Below, in pieces: positions 25,465 through 33,904 of a DNA stretch of 64,000 nt. Under the pieces are notes generated by a model. That model saw only the letters and a program-made list of their open reading frames with translations. It was not told where the DNA came from and did not search any database. The translations under genes and the position numbers were made by a program. How positions within the stretch are numbered: the stretch's first letter is position 1; every line of letters starts with the position of its first letter. The stretch comes from Rhizobium sullae (GTDB lineage Bacteria > Pseudomonadota > Alphaproteobacteria > Rhizobiales > Rhizobiaceae), in contig NZ_FWER01000008.1 of the NCBI RefSeq assembly GCF_900169785.1, forward strand, positions 86,737 through 150,736, read 5' to 3'.

Positions 25465-26331
25465 ATGGCTATCTTCATGGACCGGCATGAACTGACGGGA
25501 ACCACAGCCGCCGACGTTGCCGAGGCACATCGCAAGGATCTCGAGATTCAGGACCGGTATGGGGTCAAGTTCCTCACCTACTGGTTCGACCAGCGGCGTG
25601 GAACCGCATTTTGTCTCATGGACGCGCCCGACGCGGAAACCGCTCAATGCGTGCACCGCGAAGCGCATGGCTTCGTCGCCGGTGAGGTTGTCGAAGTCGC
25701 TCTGTCGGCGGTTGAGGCGTTTCTCGGCCGCATTCATGACCCTGAGCCGGCGCCTGGGCAAGTCTCAAGCGAAGTGGATTCGGGCCACCGGGCAATCCTG
25801 TTCACCGATATCGTCGGCTCGACCGCGATGACAACGCGCCTCGGCGACCGAATGGCGACCGAATTGGTCAGGGCGCATGACTCGGTTGTGCGCAGATGCC
25901 TCGACCACTGGTCAGGCCGCGAGGTGAAGCACACCGGCGACGGCATCATGGCGACGTTCGCCTCGATAGCTGCGGCCGTCGATTGCGCAAGAAACATCCA
26001 GCAGGAATTCAAACGTTACAACCGCGGAAATCCTGAGCCGATTCATGTTCGCATCGGATTGGATTGCGGCGAACCCGTCGAGGATAGCAACGATCTGTTC
26101 GGCTCCACGGTGCAACTTGCAGCACGATTGTGCGCAGCCGCCGCAAGCGACCATATCCTGGTGTCGGAGAACATTTTTCGGGAGTACAGCACCACCGATA
26201 TCTTCACGCACGCGATGCGCCGGCGGTTGAAGGGATTTTCGAAGCCCGTGCTCGCCTTCCAATGCGACTGGGCCGATGGTGGCGTGAAGAGGGAAACTAA
26301 GCCGCAGGCTCCCGCCGCTCGGCCTCATTGA
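25465..26331 (+). CDS. DUF4242-class III adenylate/guanylate cyclase fusion
   Basis: The 288-residue cytoplasmic protein has two domains. Residues 1-90 are a DUF4242 (SCO4226-like) ferredoxin fold with MDRHELTGTTAADVAEAH. Residues about 106-270 are a class III cyclase: metal Asp115 in FTDIVGST, Lys155 and Asp159 in EVKHTGDG, Asp210 in NDLFGS and the transition-state arginine Arg221 in VQLAARLC. All catalytic residues look intact. The DUF4242 part is a metal/ligand-binding domain in other bacteria and probably senses a signal here. The 3' end overlaps the lipid kinase gene by 35 bases. Confidence 0.84.
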   Translation: MAIFMDRHELTGTTAADVAEAHRKDLEIQDRYGVKFLTYWFDQRRGTAFCLMDAPDAETAQCVHREAHGFVAGEVVEVALSAVEAFLGRIHDPEPAPGQVSSEVDSGHRAILFTDIVGSTAMTTRLGDRMATELVRAHDSVVRRCLDHWSGREVKHTGDGIMATFASIAAAVDCARNIQQEFKRYNRGNPEPIHVRIGLDCGEPVEDSNDLFGSTVQLAARLCAAAASDHILVSENIFREYSTTDIFTHAMRRRLKGFSKPVLAFQCDWADGGVKRETKPQAPAARPH

Positions 26332-27241
26332 CCTGCGCGGCAAGACCCTGCTTGACCAGCACCTTAAGCTCTTCGGGATGCAGCTTGATGGAAATGTCGC
26401 GTGCGAGTGGCAGAAGCTCGCCGTCCATGACGCAATTGGCCTTTGCCCTCAGCTTCGGGAAATGCAGATGCACTTCGGCCGGATGCATGACCATCACGTC
26501 GGCGTTTTCGCGCACCTTGCCGCGCAACATGTCGATGGCAAGGCGGGCGACGCCGATCGGCTTCAGCGGCTTTGCCGTGTAGAAGCCGAGCTCGCCGCTG
26601 CGCAGGTTGTCGGCATACAGCAGCGCGTTCTGGCCAAAGGGATTGTTGGAGACGGAAACGGCCGATACGCGACGCGTCTCGCGCATGCCGAGCGCCTGGA
26701 ATTCGACTTCGAATTCAGGCGGATTGAGCACGACGCCGATGGCTGCGCGGACGCTGGCGCGCATCTTGCCGAAGCGGGAGCGATAGCTGAAGGAGTTGCG
26801 GTAGCGCACCATGCGCGCATGAAGCCCCGCCGAGAACTGATGGATGAAGGGCCGGCCGTTGGCGCTAGCAATGTCGACATGATCGACCTCGCCGGTCGCC
26901 AGCACATCCAGCGCCTGCCAGATATCGAGCGGCACTTTCAGCGAGCGGGCGAAGAGGTTCATGGTCCCGGCCGGTACGACACCGAGGGCGACGCCGTTCT
27001 TCCAGGCGATCGAGGCCGCCGCCGAAATCGTGCCGTCGCCGCCTCCCGCGACGATGCCGTCGATGTCGTCGCGCCGGGCAGCGCGCTCCATCGCCGGAAC
27101 AATCTCCTTGCCGGAAAAGACGATAGCCTCGAAGTCATGTCCCGCTTCCCGGAAGGTCGCCTCTGCCCGCTTTTCGTAGGCCTCCATATCGGTGGTCCGG
27201 AAGGTACCACCGTCTTTGTTGAAAAAACCTACAAGCTTCAT
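26297..27241 (-). CDS. Diacylglycerol/lipid kinase family protein (YegS/BmrU-like)
   Basis: The 314-residue protein has the DAGK_cat nucleotide-binding motif IVAGGGDGTISAAAS, the GVVPAGTMNLFARSL segment and a C-terminal beta-sandwich with ISIKLHPEEL. These enzymes phosphorylate diacylglycerol or related lipids at the inner membrane; the true substrate of the bacterial YegS-type members is often phosphatidylglycerol or unknown. ATG 27241 begins MKLVGFFNKDGGT; an ATG at 27280 in the same frame is an alternative start. Convergent with the cyclase gene. Confidence 0.86.
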   Translation of the reverse strand: MKLVGFFNKDGGTFRTTDMEAYEKRAEATFREAGHDFEAIVFSGKEIVPAMERAARRDDIDGIVAGGGDGTISAAASIAWKNGVALGVVPAGTMNLFARSLKVPLDIWQALDVLATGEVDHVDIASANGRPFIHQFSAGLHARMVRYRNSFSYRSRFGKMRASVRAAIGVVLNPPEFEVEFQALGMRETRRVSAVSVSNNPFGQNALLYADNLRSGELGFYTAKPLKPIGVARLAIDMLRGKVRENADVMVMHPAEVHLHFPKLRAKANCVMDGELLPLARDISIKLHPEELKVLVKQGLAAQVNEAERREPAA

Positions 27242-27553
27242 CAGGCGTGCCGTTCCTCGCGTCGTGGCGTCTCGTTCCAAGTCCCTTAAGATGGTTGGAG
27301 CCGCCTCGTTTTCAAGCGCGGCATGCCTTTAGCGGCCGTTTGTCTGCGAGACCCAAACGTAAATATTGCAATTGACATATGCACATAGCAGGACGCTGCA
27401 CTGCAAAAAACGCACTCGACGCCCATGGCGCGGTCCCCCATAACTTCAATGATGGAGGCCCTTGTTTCCACCTCCCGCCATAGAATGGCCGACATCCGCC
27501 TCAGCGCCCGCTCTCCGGATGGGTTGCCCTGCAGACATGCCTCAGGAGCTCCC
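27242..27553. other. 312-bp divergent intergenic region, no gene seen
   Basis: The region separates the lipid kinase and MFS genes. An isolated TTGACA occurs at about 27372, but no good -10 is found at the right distance. An in-frame reading of the MFS gene extends upstream to 27425; it is rejected because a GTG with a strong ribosome binding site lies at 27554. Confidence 0.35.
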
Positions 27554-28774
27554 GTGAGCCAGATCGCCGTAGACGATTCCATCGATTCCAGTTTGGCTTC
27601 GGAAGCCCCCTCGCCGATGGCGGTCGCTCTGGTGCAACTGGCACTTGCCTGTGGCGGCTTCGGCATCGGCACCGGCGAATTCGCCATCATGGGCCTGCTA
27701 CCGAATGTGGCGAACACATTTTCGGTCACGACACCGCAGGCAGGTTACGTCATCAGCGCCTATGCGCTTGGCGTCGTCATCGGCGCGCCAGGGATCGCCG
27801 TTCTCGCCGCCAGGATGACGCGCCGCTCGCTGCTTCTGCTGCTGATGGGCATTTTCGCGGCCGGCAATATCCTGAGCGCTCTTGCGCCGACCTTCCAGAG
27901 CTTCACCGTGATGCGCTTGATCACCGGCCTGCCGCACGGTGCCTATTTCGGCGTCGCGGCAATCGTCGCCGCCTCGATGGTGCCGGTGCACAAACGGGCG
28001 CGCGCCGTCGGCCGGGTCATGCTGGGTCTGACAATCGCAACCCTGCTCGGCACGCCGCTCGCCACCTTCTTCGGCCAGTCGCTCGACTGGCGCGTCGCCT
28101 TCACCTCTGTTGGCGTCATCGGCCTCGTGACCGTGGCACTCATCTGGTACTATGTGCCGCGCGACCAAGTCGCGGACGGCGCCAGCTTCCTGCGCGAGCT
28201 CGGCGCCTTCAAGCGGCCGCAGGTCCTCTTGACGCTCGGCATCGCAGCCGTCGGCTATGGCGGCATGTTCGCGATGTTCAGCTATATTGCCGGCACGACC
28301 ACGAAGGTCGCCATGCTGCCGGAGAGCATGGTTGCCCTGATGATGGTCCTCTTCGGCGTCGGCATGAATGCCGGCAACGTCATCGGCTCCTGGCTTGCCG
28401 ACAAGTCGATCATGGGGACGATCGGCGGTTCGCTGGTTTTCAACATTGCCGTGCTGACACTATTTTCGCTGACGGCATCAAGCCCTATCATGCTGGCAGT
28501 CTGCGTGTTCCTCGTCGGCTGTGGCTTTGCGGCCGGTCCTGCGCTACAGACGCGGCTGATGGATGTCGCCGCCGACGCACAAACACTTGCCGCCGCCTCC
28601 AACCACTCCGCCTTCAACATCGCCAATGCGCTCGGCGCCTGGCTCGGCGGCCTCGTGATTGCCTGGGGCTACGGCTTTGCGGCAACGGGTTATGTCGGCG
28701 CCGTCCTGTCCTTCCTCGGCCTCTTCGTCTATTTCGCGTCGCTACGCCTGGAGCGCAGCAGCCGGAGCGCATGA
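27554..28774 (+). CDS. MFS transporter (AraJ-type efflux)
   Basis: The 406-residue protein has 12 hydrophobic helices and the DHA1/AraJ signature [18 protein letters not shown] in helix 1, plus the loop 2-3 basic segment [12 protein letters not shown]. Such carriers export sugars, antibiotics or small metabolites by proton antiport. The start is a GTG at 27554 with AGGAG at 27544-27548, which fits better than the upstream ATG at 27425. The 3' end overlaps the HxlR gene by 33 bases on the other strand. Confidence 0.87.
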   Translation: MSQIAVDDSIDSSLASEAPSPMAVALVQLALACGGFGIGTGEFAIMGLLPNVANTFSVTTPQAGYVISAYALGVVIGAPGIAVLAARMTRRSLLLLLMGIFAAGNILSALAPTFQSFTVMRLITGLPHGAYFGVAAIVAASMVPVHKRARAVGRVMLGLTIATLLGTPLATFFGQSLDWRVAFTSVGVIGLVTVALIWYYVPRDQVADGASFLRELGAFKRPQVLLTLGIAAVGYGGMFAMFSYIAGTTTKVAMLPESMVALMMVLFGVGMNAGNVIGSWLADKSIMGTIGGSLVFNIAVLTLFSLTASSPIMLAVCVFLVGCGFAAGPALQTRLMDVAADAQTLAAASNHSAFNIANALGAWLGGLVIAWGYGFAATGYVGAVLSFLGLFVYFASLRLERSSRSA

Positions 28775-29137
28775 AGGATCGCGCAGTTCGTGGCCCTCCG
28801 GGCGGCAGAGAGCATATTCGTCGCCCCAGGCCGCCAGTGCTCGGATGACCGGCTTCAACGTTTCGCCGAGCGGCGTCAGTGCATATTCCACGCGCGGCGG
28901 CACGACCGGATAGACGGTGCGGGAGACGAGGCCGGATTCTTCCAGTTCCCGCAGCTGCTTGGTCAGCATGCGCTGCGTCACCGCAGGCAGCTTCCGGCGC
29001 AGCTCGTTGAAGCGCAATGTTCCGTCCATGAGGTGGAACAGGATCACGCCTTTCCATTTTCCATCGACATAGCTCAGCGCCGCCTCGACCGGACAGCCGG
29101 GGAAATTCTTCGTCAGCTTGGCGCGGGGCAGCGACAT
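28742..29137 (-). CDS. HxlR-family transcriptional regulator
   Basis: The 131-residue protein is a winged-helix regulator: [20 protein letters not shown] contains the conserved cysteine and DGKW, then [20 protein letters not shown] and [20 protein letters not shown]. HxlR proteins often sense electrophiles or quinones through the N-terminal cysteine. It is divergent from a quinone-oxidoreductase gene, the common arrangement, and likely represses it and itself. Confidence 0.9.
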   Translation of the reverse strand: MSLPRAKLTKNFPGCPVEAALSYVDGKWKGVILFHLMDGTLRFNELRRKLPAVTQRMLTKQLRELEESGLVSRTVYPVVPPRVEYALTPLGETLKPVIRALAAWGDEYALCRPEGHELRDPSCAPAAALQA

Positions 29138-29142
29138 TTGAC

Positions 29143-29160
29143 AGTATCCTTTTTGGTACT
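29143..29160. promoter_or_regulatory. Candidate HxlR operator dyad
   Basis: An imperfect inverted repeat AGTATCC-TTTTT-GGTACT lies just upstream of the HxlR start in the 103-bp divergent interval; GTAC-type half sites (a further TACGTAC follows at 29160-29166) are typical of HxlR/QorR targets. The assignment rests only on this symmetry and position. Confidence 0.4.
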
Positions 29161-29240
29161 ACGTACAGAATTTGTGCATTCTTGCACTCTTGGAACATAA
29201 GACGCATCTAGCCTCTGTGCAACGAACACAGGAGTTTTCC

Positions 29241-30254
29241 ATGCGCGCCGTCGCCTACAATATCCCACAGCCCATTTCCGCCGAAACCTCGCTGATCGAT
29301 GTCGACCTGCCAGTCCCGGAAGCGACCGGGCATGACCTGCTCGTCGAGATCAAGGCCGTCTCCGTCAATCCGGTCGATGTGAAAGTGCGGGCGCATATGG
29401 CACCGCCTGCAGATGAATTGAAGGTTCTCGGCTGGGACGCCGCCGGCATCGTCAGGGCCGTCGGAGCGGATGTCACGCTCTTCAAGCCGGGAGACGAAGT
29501 CTACTATGCCGGTGCGATCAATCGCCCGGGTTCGAACGCGGAGTTTCATCTGGTCGACGAGCGCATCGTTGGCCGCAAGCCGAAGAGCCTCGATTTCGCG
29601 GCCGCTGCCGCACTGCCGCTGACGTCGATCACCGCTTATGAAGCCTTGTTCGATCGGTTGAAGGTTCAAGATCCCGTGCCGGGGGCCGCACGCTCGCTCC
29701 TTATCATCGGTGGCGCCGGTGGTGTCGGCTCGATCGCCATCCAGATCGCCCACGTGCTGACCGATCTGACGGTCATCGCAACCGCCTCCCGTCCCGAAAC
29801 ACGGGTCTGGGTGAAGGAACTTGGCGCACACCACGTCGTCGATCACTCGAAGCCGCTCGCGGCGCAGATTGGCGCCCTCAGCATCGGCGCTCCGGGCTTC
29901 GTCTTCTCGACAACCAACACCGACAGCCATATCGCCGACATCGTCGAGTCGATCGCACCGCAGGGCCGCTTCGCGCTAATCGACGATCCAAAGGTGCTCG
30001 ATATCGTGCCCTTCAAGCGCAAGGCAGTTTCGGTGCATTGGGAACTGATGTTCACGCGTTCGCTCTTTTCGACACCTGACATGATCGAGCAGCATAAGCT
30101 GCTCAACAGGATCTCGAAGCTTGTCGATACCGGCAAGATCCGCACCACGCTCACCGAAACCGTCGGCACGATCAATGCAGCCAATCTGAAGAAGGCGCAT
30201 GCAAGGGTCGAAAGCGGCAGGATGAAGGGCAAGGCGGTACTCGCCGGTTTCTGA
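29241..30254 (+). CDS. Zinc-binding alcohol dehydrogenase family / quinone oxidoreductase
   Basis: The 337-residue medium-chain dehydrogenase has the GroES-like N-terminal domain (PVDVKVRAHMAPP, VLGWDAAGIVRAVG) and a Rossmann domain with LLIIGGAGGVGSIAIQIAH for NADPH. Zinc ligands of the true alcohol dehydrogenases are missing, as in QOR/zeta-crystallin type enzymes. AGGAG precedes ATG 29241. Divergence from HxlR suggests a role in quinone or electrophile detoxification. Confidence 0.88.
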   Translation: MRAVAYNIPQPISAETSLIDVDLPVPEATGHDLLVEIKAVSVNPVDVKVRAHMAPPADELKVLGWDAAGIVRAVGADVTLFKPGDEVYYAGAINRPGSNAEFHLVDERIVGRKPKSLDFAAAAALPLTSITAYEALFDRLKVQDPVPGAARSLLIIGGAGGVGSIAIQIAHVLTDLTVIATASRPETRVWVKELGAHHVVDHSKPLAAQIGALSIGAPGFVFSTTNTDSHIADIVESIAPQGRFALIDDPKVLDIVPFKRKAVSVHWELMFTRSLFSTPDMIEQHKLLNRISKLVDTGKIRTTLTETVGTINAANLKKAHARVESGRMKGKAVLAGF

Positions 30255-30272
30255 CCAACGCCGATGTTCACG

Positions 30273-30301
30273 CACAATGCCGCGGAAGGTGCGGCATTGT
30301 G
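30273..30301 (+). terminator. Perfect 11-bp hairpin after the oxidoreductase gene
   Basis: CACAATGCCGC (30273-30283) pairs exactly with GCGGCATTGTG (30291-30301) around a seven-base loop, beginning 19 bases after the stop. No U-run follows, so it is a terminator-like or 3'-protective hairpin rather than a textbook intrinsic terminator. Confidence 0.5.
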
Positions 30302-30406
30302 GCTCACCAACCGCTGCCGCTTGACTTTTCTCAATCGGAGGGGCAGGTCTTGCGGCACGCGGATGACAGCTGTTTTCCGCGAATAATCAATGGAGCCATC
30401 AACACG

Positions 30407-30463
30407 ATGCCAAGCGACAGTAGCAGTCGATTGCCCTTGCCGTACGCGGCCGCCGTGCGCTGA
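30407..30463 (+). CDS. Candidate 18-codon leader peptide upstream of mgtE
   Basis: This short ORF reads MPSDSSSRLPLPYAAAVR and stops at 30461-30463, one base before a hairpin and 59 bases before the mgtE start. GGAG at 30392-30395 is an upstream ribosome binding site with a rather long spacing of 11. It contains three prolines and an early acidic residue. The position and the proline content recall mgtL/mgtM leader ORFs of enterobacterial Mg2+ transporters, though the sequence is unrelated. Chance occurrence cannot be ruled out in G+C-rich DNA. Confidence 0.4.
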   Translation: MPSDSSSRLPLPYAAAVR

Positions 30464-30521
30464 CCGACTCCTGTCGGGCTCGCCCGTCGGACGCTGCGGC
30501 GGATCGACGGAAAGGCGAGCC
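30464..30521 (+). promoter_or_regulatory. Structured mgtE leader: two competing hairpins sequestering the ribosome binding site
   Basis: Hairpin 1 is CCGAC (30464-30468) with GTCGG (30473-30477). Hairpin 2 is GGCTCGCC (30477-30484) with GGCGAGCC (30514-30521), extended by CGTCG (30485-30489) with CGACG (30505-30509). The mgtE Shine-Dalgarno GGAAAGG (30509-30515) is inside the right arm of hairpin 2. CCGAC can alternatively pair with a second GTCGG at 30486-30490, which would disrupt hairpin 2. The pairing was drawn by eye; Mg2+ or ribosome control is inference. Confidence 0.55.
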
Positions 30522-30522
30522 A

Positions 30523-31899
30523 ATGAACTTCAATCGCTTCCCCTTGCGGGCGGGCCATGCCGCCCGTTTCTTCACCAACGACAGCCTCGGAGCGGTTACC
30601 ACCGCAGAGCACGTCGAGCGTCTAAATACACTCGAAGCCTCGGAGGCAGCGGCGATCCTCGCCGCGCTTCAGCAGCTGAAGGCCGTCCGTATTCTCGGCA
30701 GGCCGGAGCTGCACAACGCTGCCGCAATCCTCGCCAAGATGCCGGTCGAGCATGCAGCGCGGCTCCTCAACGCCACTGCAAACGACCGCGTCGCCGATCT
30801 CTTCCTTGAACTGAACGAGGATGCGCGCGCGACCCTCTTCGCAAAGCTCGACGACCCGACTGCGCTCGCCGTCAAACATCTGATGGGCTATCCGCCGCGC
30901 ACGGCCGGCGGCATCATGACGACCGAGTTCGTCAGCGTGCCGGATAGTTGGACCGTTGCCGAAACACTGGACCATGTTCGCCAGGTCGAGCGCTCGCGCG
31001 AGACGGTCTATGCGATCTACGTCCTCGATGTGGCAACGCAGGTGCTGACCAATGTCGTGACACTGCGCCGCCTCATCACCGGCGAACCGCAGGCATCGGT
31101 TCTTTCCGTTGCGCAGAAGGGCGGCCTCGTTCGCTGTCACCCGTCGATGACGCAGGAGGACGTCGCCCGGCTGATCCGCAAGCACAACCTGCTGGCGCTG
31201 CCGGTCGTCGACGATGACGGTCGCATGCTCGGCATCGTCACCGTCGACGACGTCATCGACACGATGATTGCCGATACGACCGAGGACGCCCAGAAGTTCG
31301 GCGGTATGGAAGCGCTCGGCAAGCCTTACATGAAGATCGGCTTTCCCGGCATGATCCGCAAACGGGCCGGCTGGCTTTCGGCCCTCTTCCTCGGCGAGAT
31401 GCTGACGGCAAGCGCCATGCAGTATTTCGAGGGCGAGCTGGAAAAGGCGATCGTGCTGACGCTCTTCGTGCCGCTCATCATGAGCTCGGGCGGCAATTCC
31501 GGATCGCAAGCAACTTCGCTCATCATCCGCGCCCTGGCGCTCGGCGAACTCAAGCTTTCGGACTGGTGGCGCGTGCTCTTCCGCGAGTTGCCGACCGGCA
31601 TCGTGCTTGGCGCCATCCTCGGGCTCGTCGGCCTTGCCCGCATCGTGCTGTGGCAGAAGATCGGGCTCTATGACTATGGCGAGCACTGGCTGCTTGTCGG
31701 CGTCACCGTGTTCGCAGCCCTGATCGGCATCGTCACCTTCGGTTCGCTCTGCGGCTCGATGCTGCCGTTCCTGCTGCAAAGGTTCCGCCTGGACCCCGCC
31801 AGCGCCTCGGCCCCCTTCGTCGCCACGCTGGTCGACGTGACCGGTCTGGTGATCTACTTCTCGGTCGCGCTGCTCATCCTCAGCGGGACGTTGCTTTAG
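30523..31899 (+). CDS. mgtE: Magnesium transporter MgtE
   Basis: The 458-residue protein has the complete MgtE layout: N-terminal superhelical MgtE_N domain (residues about 30-130, AAILAKMPVEHAARLLN), two CBS domains (about 145-260, ending MLGIVTVDDVIDTMI) and a five-helix membrane domain with the pore signature LIMSSGGNSGSQATSLIIRA. MgtE is a Mg2+ channel gated by intracellular Mg2+ through the N and CBS domains. The start codon sits one base after a hairpin that covers its ribosome binding site. Confidence 0.93.
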   Translation: MNFNRFPLRAGHAARFFTNDSLGAVTTAEHVERLNTLEASEAAAILAALQQLKAVRILGRPELHNAAAILAKMPVEHAARLLNATANDRVADLFLELNEDARATLFAKLDDPTALAVKHLMGYPPRTAGGIMTTEFVSVPDSWTVAETLDHVRQVERSRETVYAIYVLDVATQVLTNVVTLRRLITGEPQASVLSVAQKGGLVRCHPSMTQEDVARLIRKHNLLALPVVDDDGRMLGIVTVDDVIDTMIADTTEDAQKFGGMEALGKPYMKIGFPGMIRKRAGWLSALFLGEMLTASAMQYFEGELEKAIVLTLFVPLIMSSGGNSGSQATSLIIRALALGELKLSDWWRVLFRELPTGIVLGAILGLVGLARIVLWQKIGLYDYGEHWLLVGVTVFAALIGIVTFGSLCGSMLPFLLQRFRLDPASASAPFVATLVDVTGLVIYFSVALLILSGTLL

Positions 31900-31993
31900 G
31901 CAAACCGATCCTTCGAGGCTCCGCAGCTTCACCTTTGGGCACCTCAGAACGAGACGACTGACGAGGGTGCAGAAGGTCTCGGCGTCTCCGCAT

Positions 31994-32136
31994 TCTCCCT
32001 CATCTCTGTGCTTGTCACAGAGATCCAGCCGCGGCGCGTCCGCGTCGTGATTGGTTCTTCAATGAGAAGGGAGTCTTGCGCGCCCAGGATTTGGGTGCGC
32101 TGGATTCCTGTGACAGGCACAGGAATGAGGGAAGAA
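31994..32136 (+). repeat. Mosaic palindromic intergenic element, copy A
   Basis: Terminal inverted repeats of about 37 bases bound the element: the left arm contains CCCTCATCTCTGTGCTTGTC and the right arm is nearly its complement (GACAGGCACAGGAATGAGGG). Each arm is itself a hairpin (TCTGTG/CACAGA; CCTGTG/CACAGG). The core carries a GCGGCGCGTCCGCGTCGTGA block. A second copy lies in the opposite orientation at 41343-41489. It is of the type called RIME in rhizobia; no protein is encoded. Confidence 0.75.
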
Positions 32137-32203
32137 CATATGACAGCGCCAGACGGCAAGCTCGTATTTGCCGCAGGTTTGCCTGGGACCGAAGCGCTTG
32201 AAA

Positions 32204-32237
32204 TGCCTCCCCATCAACTCACTTGATGAGGGAGGCA
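32204..32237. repeat. Inverted repeat 3' of the Lrp-type gene
   Basis: TGCCTCCCCATCA (32204-32216) pairs with TGATGAGGGAGGCA (32224-32237) with one bulged base and a seven-base loop. On the minus strand it is followed by ATTTC. It lies 82 bases after the stop of the Lrp-type regulator and could serve as that gene's terminator, or as another small intergenic palindrome. Confidence 0.45.
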
Positions 32238-32318
32238 GGGACAAGCTCCCCGCACCATCAAAGGCTGGCTCGCATGCCTGCGTCCGCTTGGCGGCCGACG
32301 TGGCGAACGTGCAAGATC

Positions 32319-32792
32319 CTACCTTCCCTTCGGCAGCTTCAAAGGGCCATGGGTCTTCATGCTGCGGATGGCGAAGTTCGAGCGGATGTCGCTGACATTC
32401 GGGAGCGTCAGCAGCGTGTCGGTGAGAAGCCGCTCGTACGCCGCAAGGTCCTCGACGACGACTTCGGCCAGAAAATCCGCGCTTCCCGAGATCAAGAAGC
32501 AGGAGACGATCTCCGGGATCGCCAGGAGAGCCGCCTGCTGGGACTCCGCATTTTCGCGGCTGTGATGGATGACCTTGAATTCGACGAAGACCGTGAGCCC
32601 CAGTCCCACCTCCTTCCGGTCGATATCGGCACGGTAACCCCGGATCACACCCGCCTTTTCCAGGTTGCGGATGCGCCGCAGGCAGGGCGACGGCGAGAGG
32701 TTTACCTTTTCGGCGATTTCGACGTTGGTGGCGCGCGCATCCTGCTGCAGACATTCAAGGATGGCCAGATCGAATTTATCAAGATTTGGCAT
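32319..32792 (-). CDS. Lrp/AsnC-family transcriptional regulator
   Basis: The 157-residue protein has an N-terminal winged HTH (LDKFDLAILECLQQDARATN, EIAEKVNLSPSPCLRRIRNL) and the RAM ligand-binding domain (VGLGLTVFVEFKV, SGSADFLAEVVVEDLAAYE). Amino acids are the usual ligands. It is divergent from an EamA transporter gene across 143 bases, an arrangement often seen when Lrp-type proteins control amino acid exporters. Confidence 0.92.
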   Translation of the reverse strand: MPNLDKFDLAILECLQQDARATNVEIAEKVNLSPSPCLRRIRNLEKAGVIRGYRADIDRKEVGLGLTVFVEFKVIHHSRENAESQQAALLAIPEIVSCFLISGSADFLAEVVVEDLAAYERLLTDTLLTLPNVSDIRSNFAIRSMKTHGPLKLPKGR

Positions 32793-32822
32793 ATTCAGTA
32801 ACTTCTGTTTTTATTATTGGCA

Positions 32823-32836
32823 TATCATTGCTGATA
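32823..32836. promoter_or_regulatory. Candidate Lrp-type operator dyad
   Basis: TATCA-TTGC-TGATA is a perfect 5-bp inverted repeat in the A+T-rich half of the Lrp/EamA divergent interval, 31 bases upstream of the regulator start. Lrp-family sites are short A+T-rich dyads of this kind. Evidence is symmetry and location only. Confidence 0.4.
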
Positions 32837-32935
32837 ACATGTTTTTCACGCCATAGATAGCAAGGACATGCTTCGGCCTTTCGGAATAGTCTTTTCCTCA
32901 GCCGGAACCGATCCGGACCAAGGAAGGATAAACCG

Positions 32936-33841
32936 ATGACCAGCTTCAGCGTCACCAACGAGAAGTCCCCATCCCTGATCACTGGCTATGCGGGCGGAAC
33001 CGTCACGGTGCTCATCTGGGCAACGTGGCTTCTTGCGACCCGCCACAGCGCGGCAACGCCGCTCGGCTCGATCGATATCGGGCTCATCCGCTACGGCGTC
33101 CCGGCACTTGCCCTTTCGCCCGTTTGGCTCAAGATCGGCCTGCTTCCGAAGAGCGTTCCCTTGCATCTGCTGGCATTGATGGTAGCCGGCGCCGGGGCCG
33201 TCTTCTTTCTCGTGGCCACGCTCGCCATCCACGCGACCCCGGCGGGTTCGTCGGGCATCCTGCTCGGCGGCTCCATGCCGCTTGCAACGGCGCTGATCGG
33301 CGTGTTCATCTTCGGGGAGCGGCCCGATATTACTCGCAAGCTCGGCCTCGCCGCGATCGTCGGCGGCGTGCTGATCTTGCTTGTGCAGAGCCTTGCGGAT
33401 GCATCGCTGCCATGGACGAGCTTCGTGCTTTTGCCGGCGGGCGCCGTTCTCTGGGCAAGCTATACGCACGCCTTCCGCCGCAGCGGGCTCACCGCCATCC
33501 AGGCGAGCGCGCTGATCGCCATCTGGTCGTTCCTGATCATTGCCGCACTTGCCGGCGTCTTCGGCACCTCGCTGGCGCAGGCAAGTGCTGAAGATCTCGG
33601 ACTGCAGGTCCTGAGCCAGGGCATCTTGTCAGGCCTTGTCGCCATGGTTGCCTATGGTACTGCCGTCAAAACGCTGGGCGGAACACAGGCGGCTGCCTTC
33701 ACCGCGATCACGCCGGTGCTTGCGACGCTTGGCGGGGGAGTCCTGCTGGGGGAGGAAATCGGCCTTGCGGAGATCGCCGCCGCTGTCATCACCGGGATCG
33801 GCGTAGCATTGTCGACCGGCATCGCGGCCCGGCGGCGCTGA
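32936..33841 (+). CDS. EamA/DMT-family transporter
   Basis: The 301-residue membrane protein has ten hydrophobic helices in two EamA repeats (first ending near residue 140, second with TAAAFTAITPVLATLGGG replaced here by QAAAFTAITPVLATLGGGVL). These carriers export amino acids or other metabolites. AAGGA lies just upstream of ATG 32936. The divergent Lrp-type gene probably regulates it. Confidence 0.87.
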   Translation: MTSFSVTNEKSPSLITGYAGGTVTVLIWATWLLATRHSAATPLGSIDIGLIRYGVPALALSPVWLKIGLLPKSVPLHLLALMVAGAGAVFFLVATLAIHATPAGSSGILLGGSMPLATALIGVFIFGERPDITRKLGLAAIVGGVLILLVQSLADASLPWTSFVLLPAGAVLWASYTHAFRRSGLTAIQASALIAIWSFLIIAALAGVFGTSLAQASAEDLGLQVLSQGILSGLVAMVAYGTAVKTLGGTQAAAFTAITPVLATLGGGVLLGEEIGLAEIAAAVITGIGVALSTGIAARRR

Positions 33842-33849
33842 ACAAAAAC

Positions 33850-33877
33850 AAGGAACCCGGCGTTTGCCGGGCTCCTT
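33850..33877. terminator. Bidirectional terminator between EamA and ETF-QO genes
   Basis: AAGGAACCCGGC (33850-33861) and GCCGGGCTCCTT (33866-33877) form an 11-pair stem with a four-base GTTT loop between two convergent genes. The stem ends in A/T pairs on both sides, which favours bidirectional termination. Confidence 0.8.
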
Positions 33878-33904
33878 ATGCTTGAAAATCAAGCCTGCTC
33901 GACC

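Noticed and set aside
27372..27400. TTGACA as a -35 element in front of the MFS gene
   Set aside because: No acceptable -10 hexamer occurs 16-18 bases downstream.
30622..31932. Long minus-strand frame across mgtE
   Set aside because: Composition is His/Arg/Asp-rich and has no domain; it is a shadow of mgtE, whose motifs are clear.
31944..32159. ORF encoding a protein that shares TTRTRRGWISVTSTEMR with another ORF at 41395-41613
   Set aside because: The shared peptide is the translation of the two copies of the palindromic intergenic element; neither ORF has a credible start or neighbouring coding signal.
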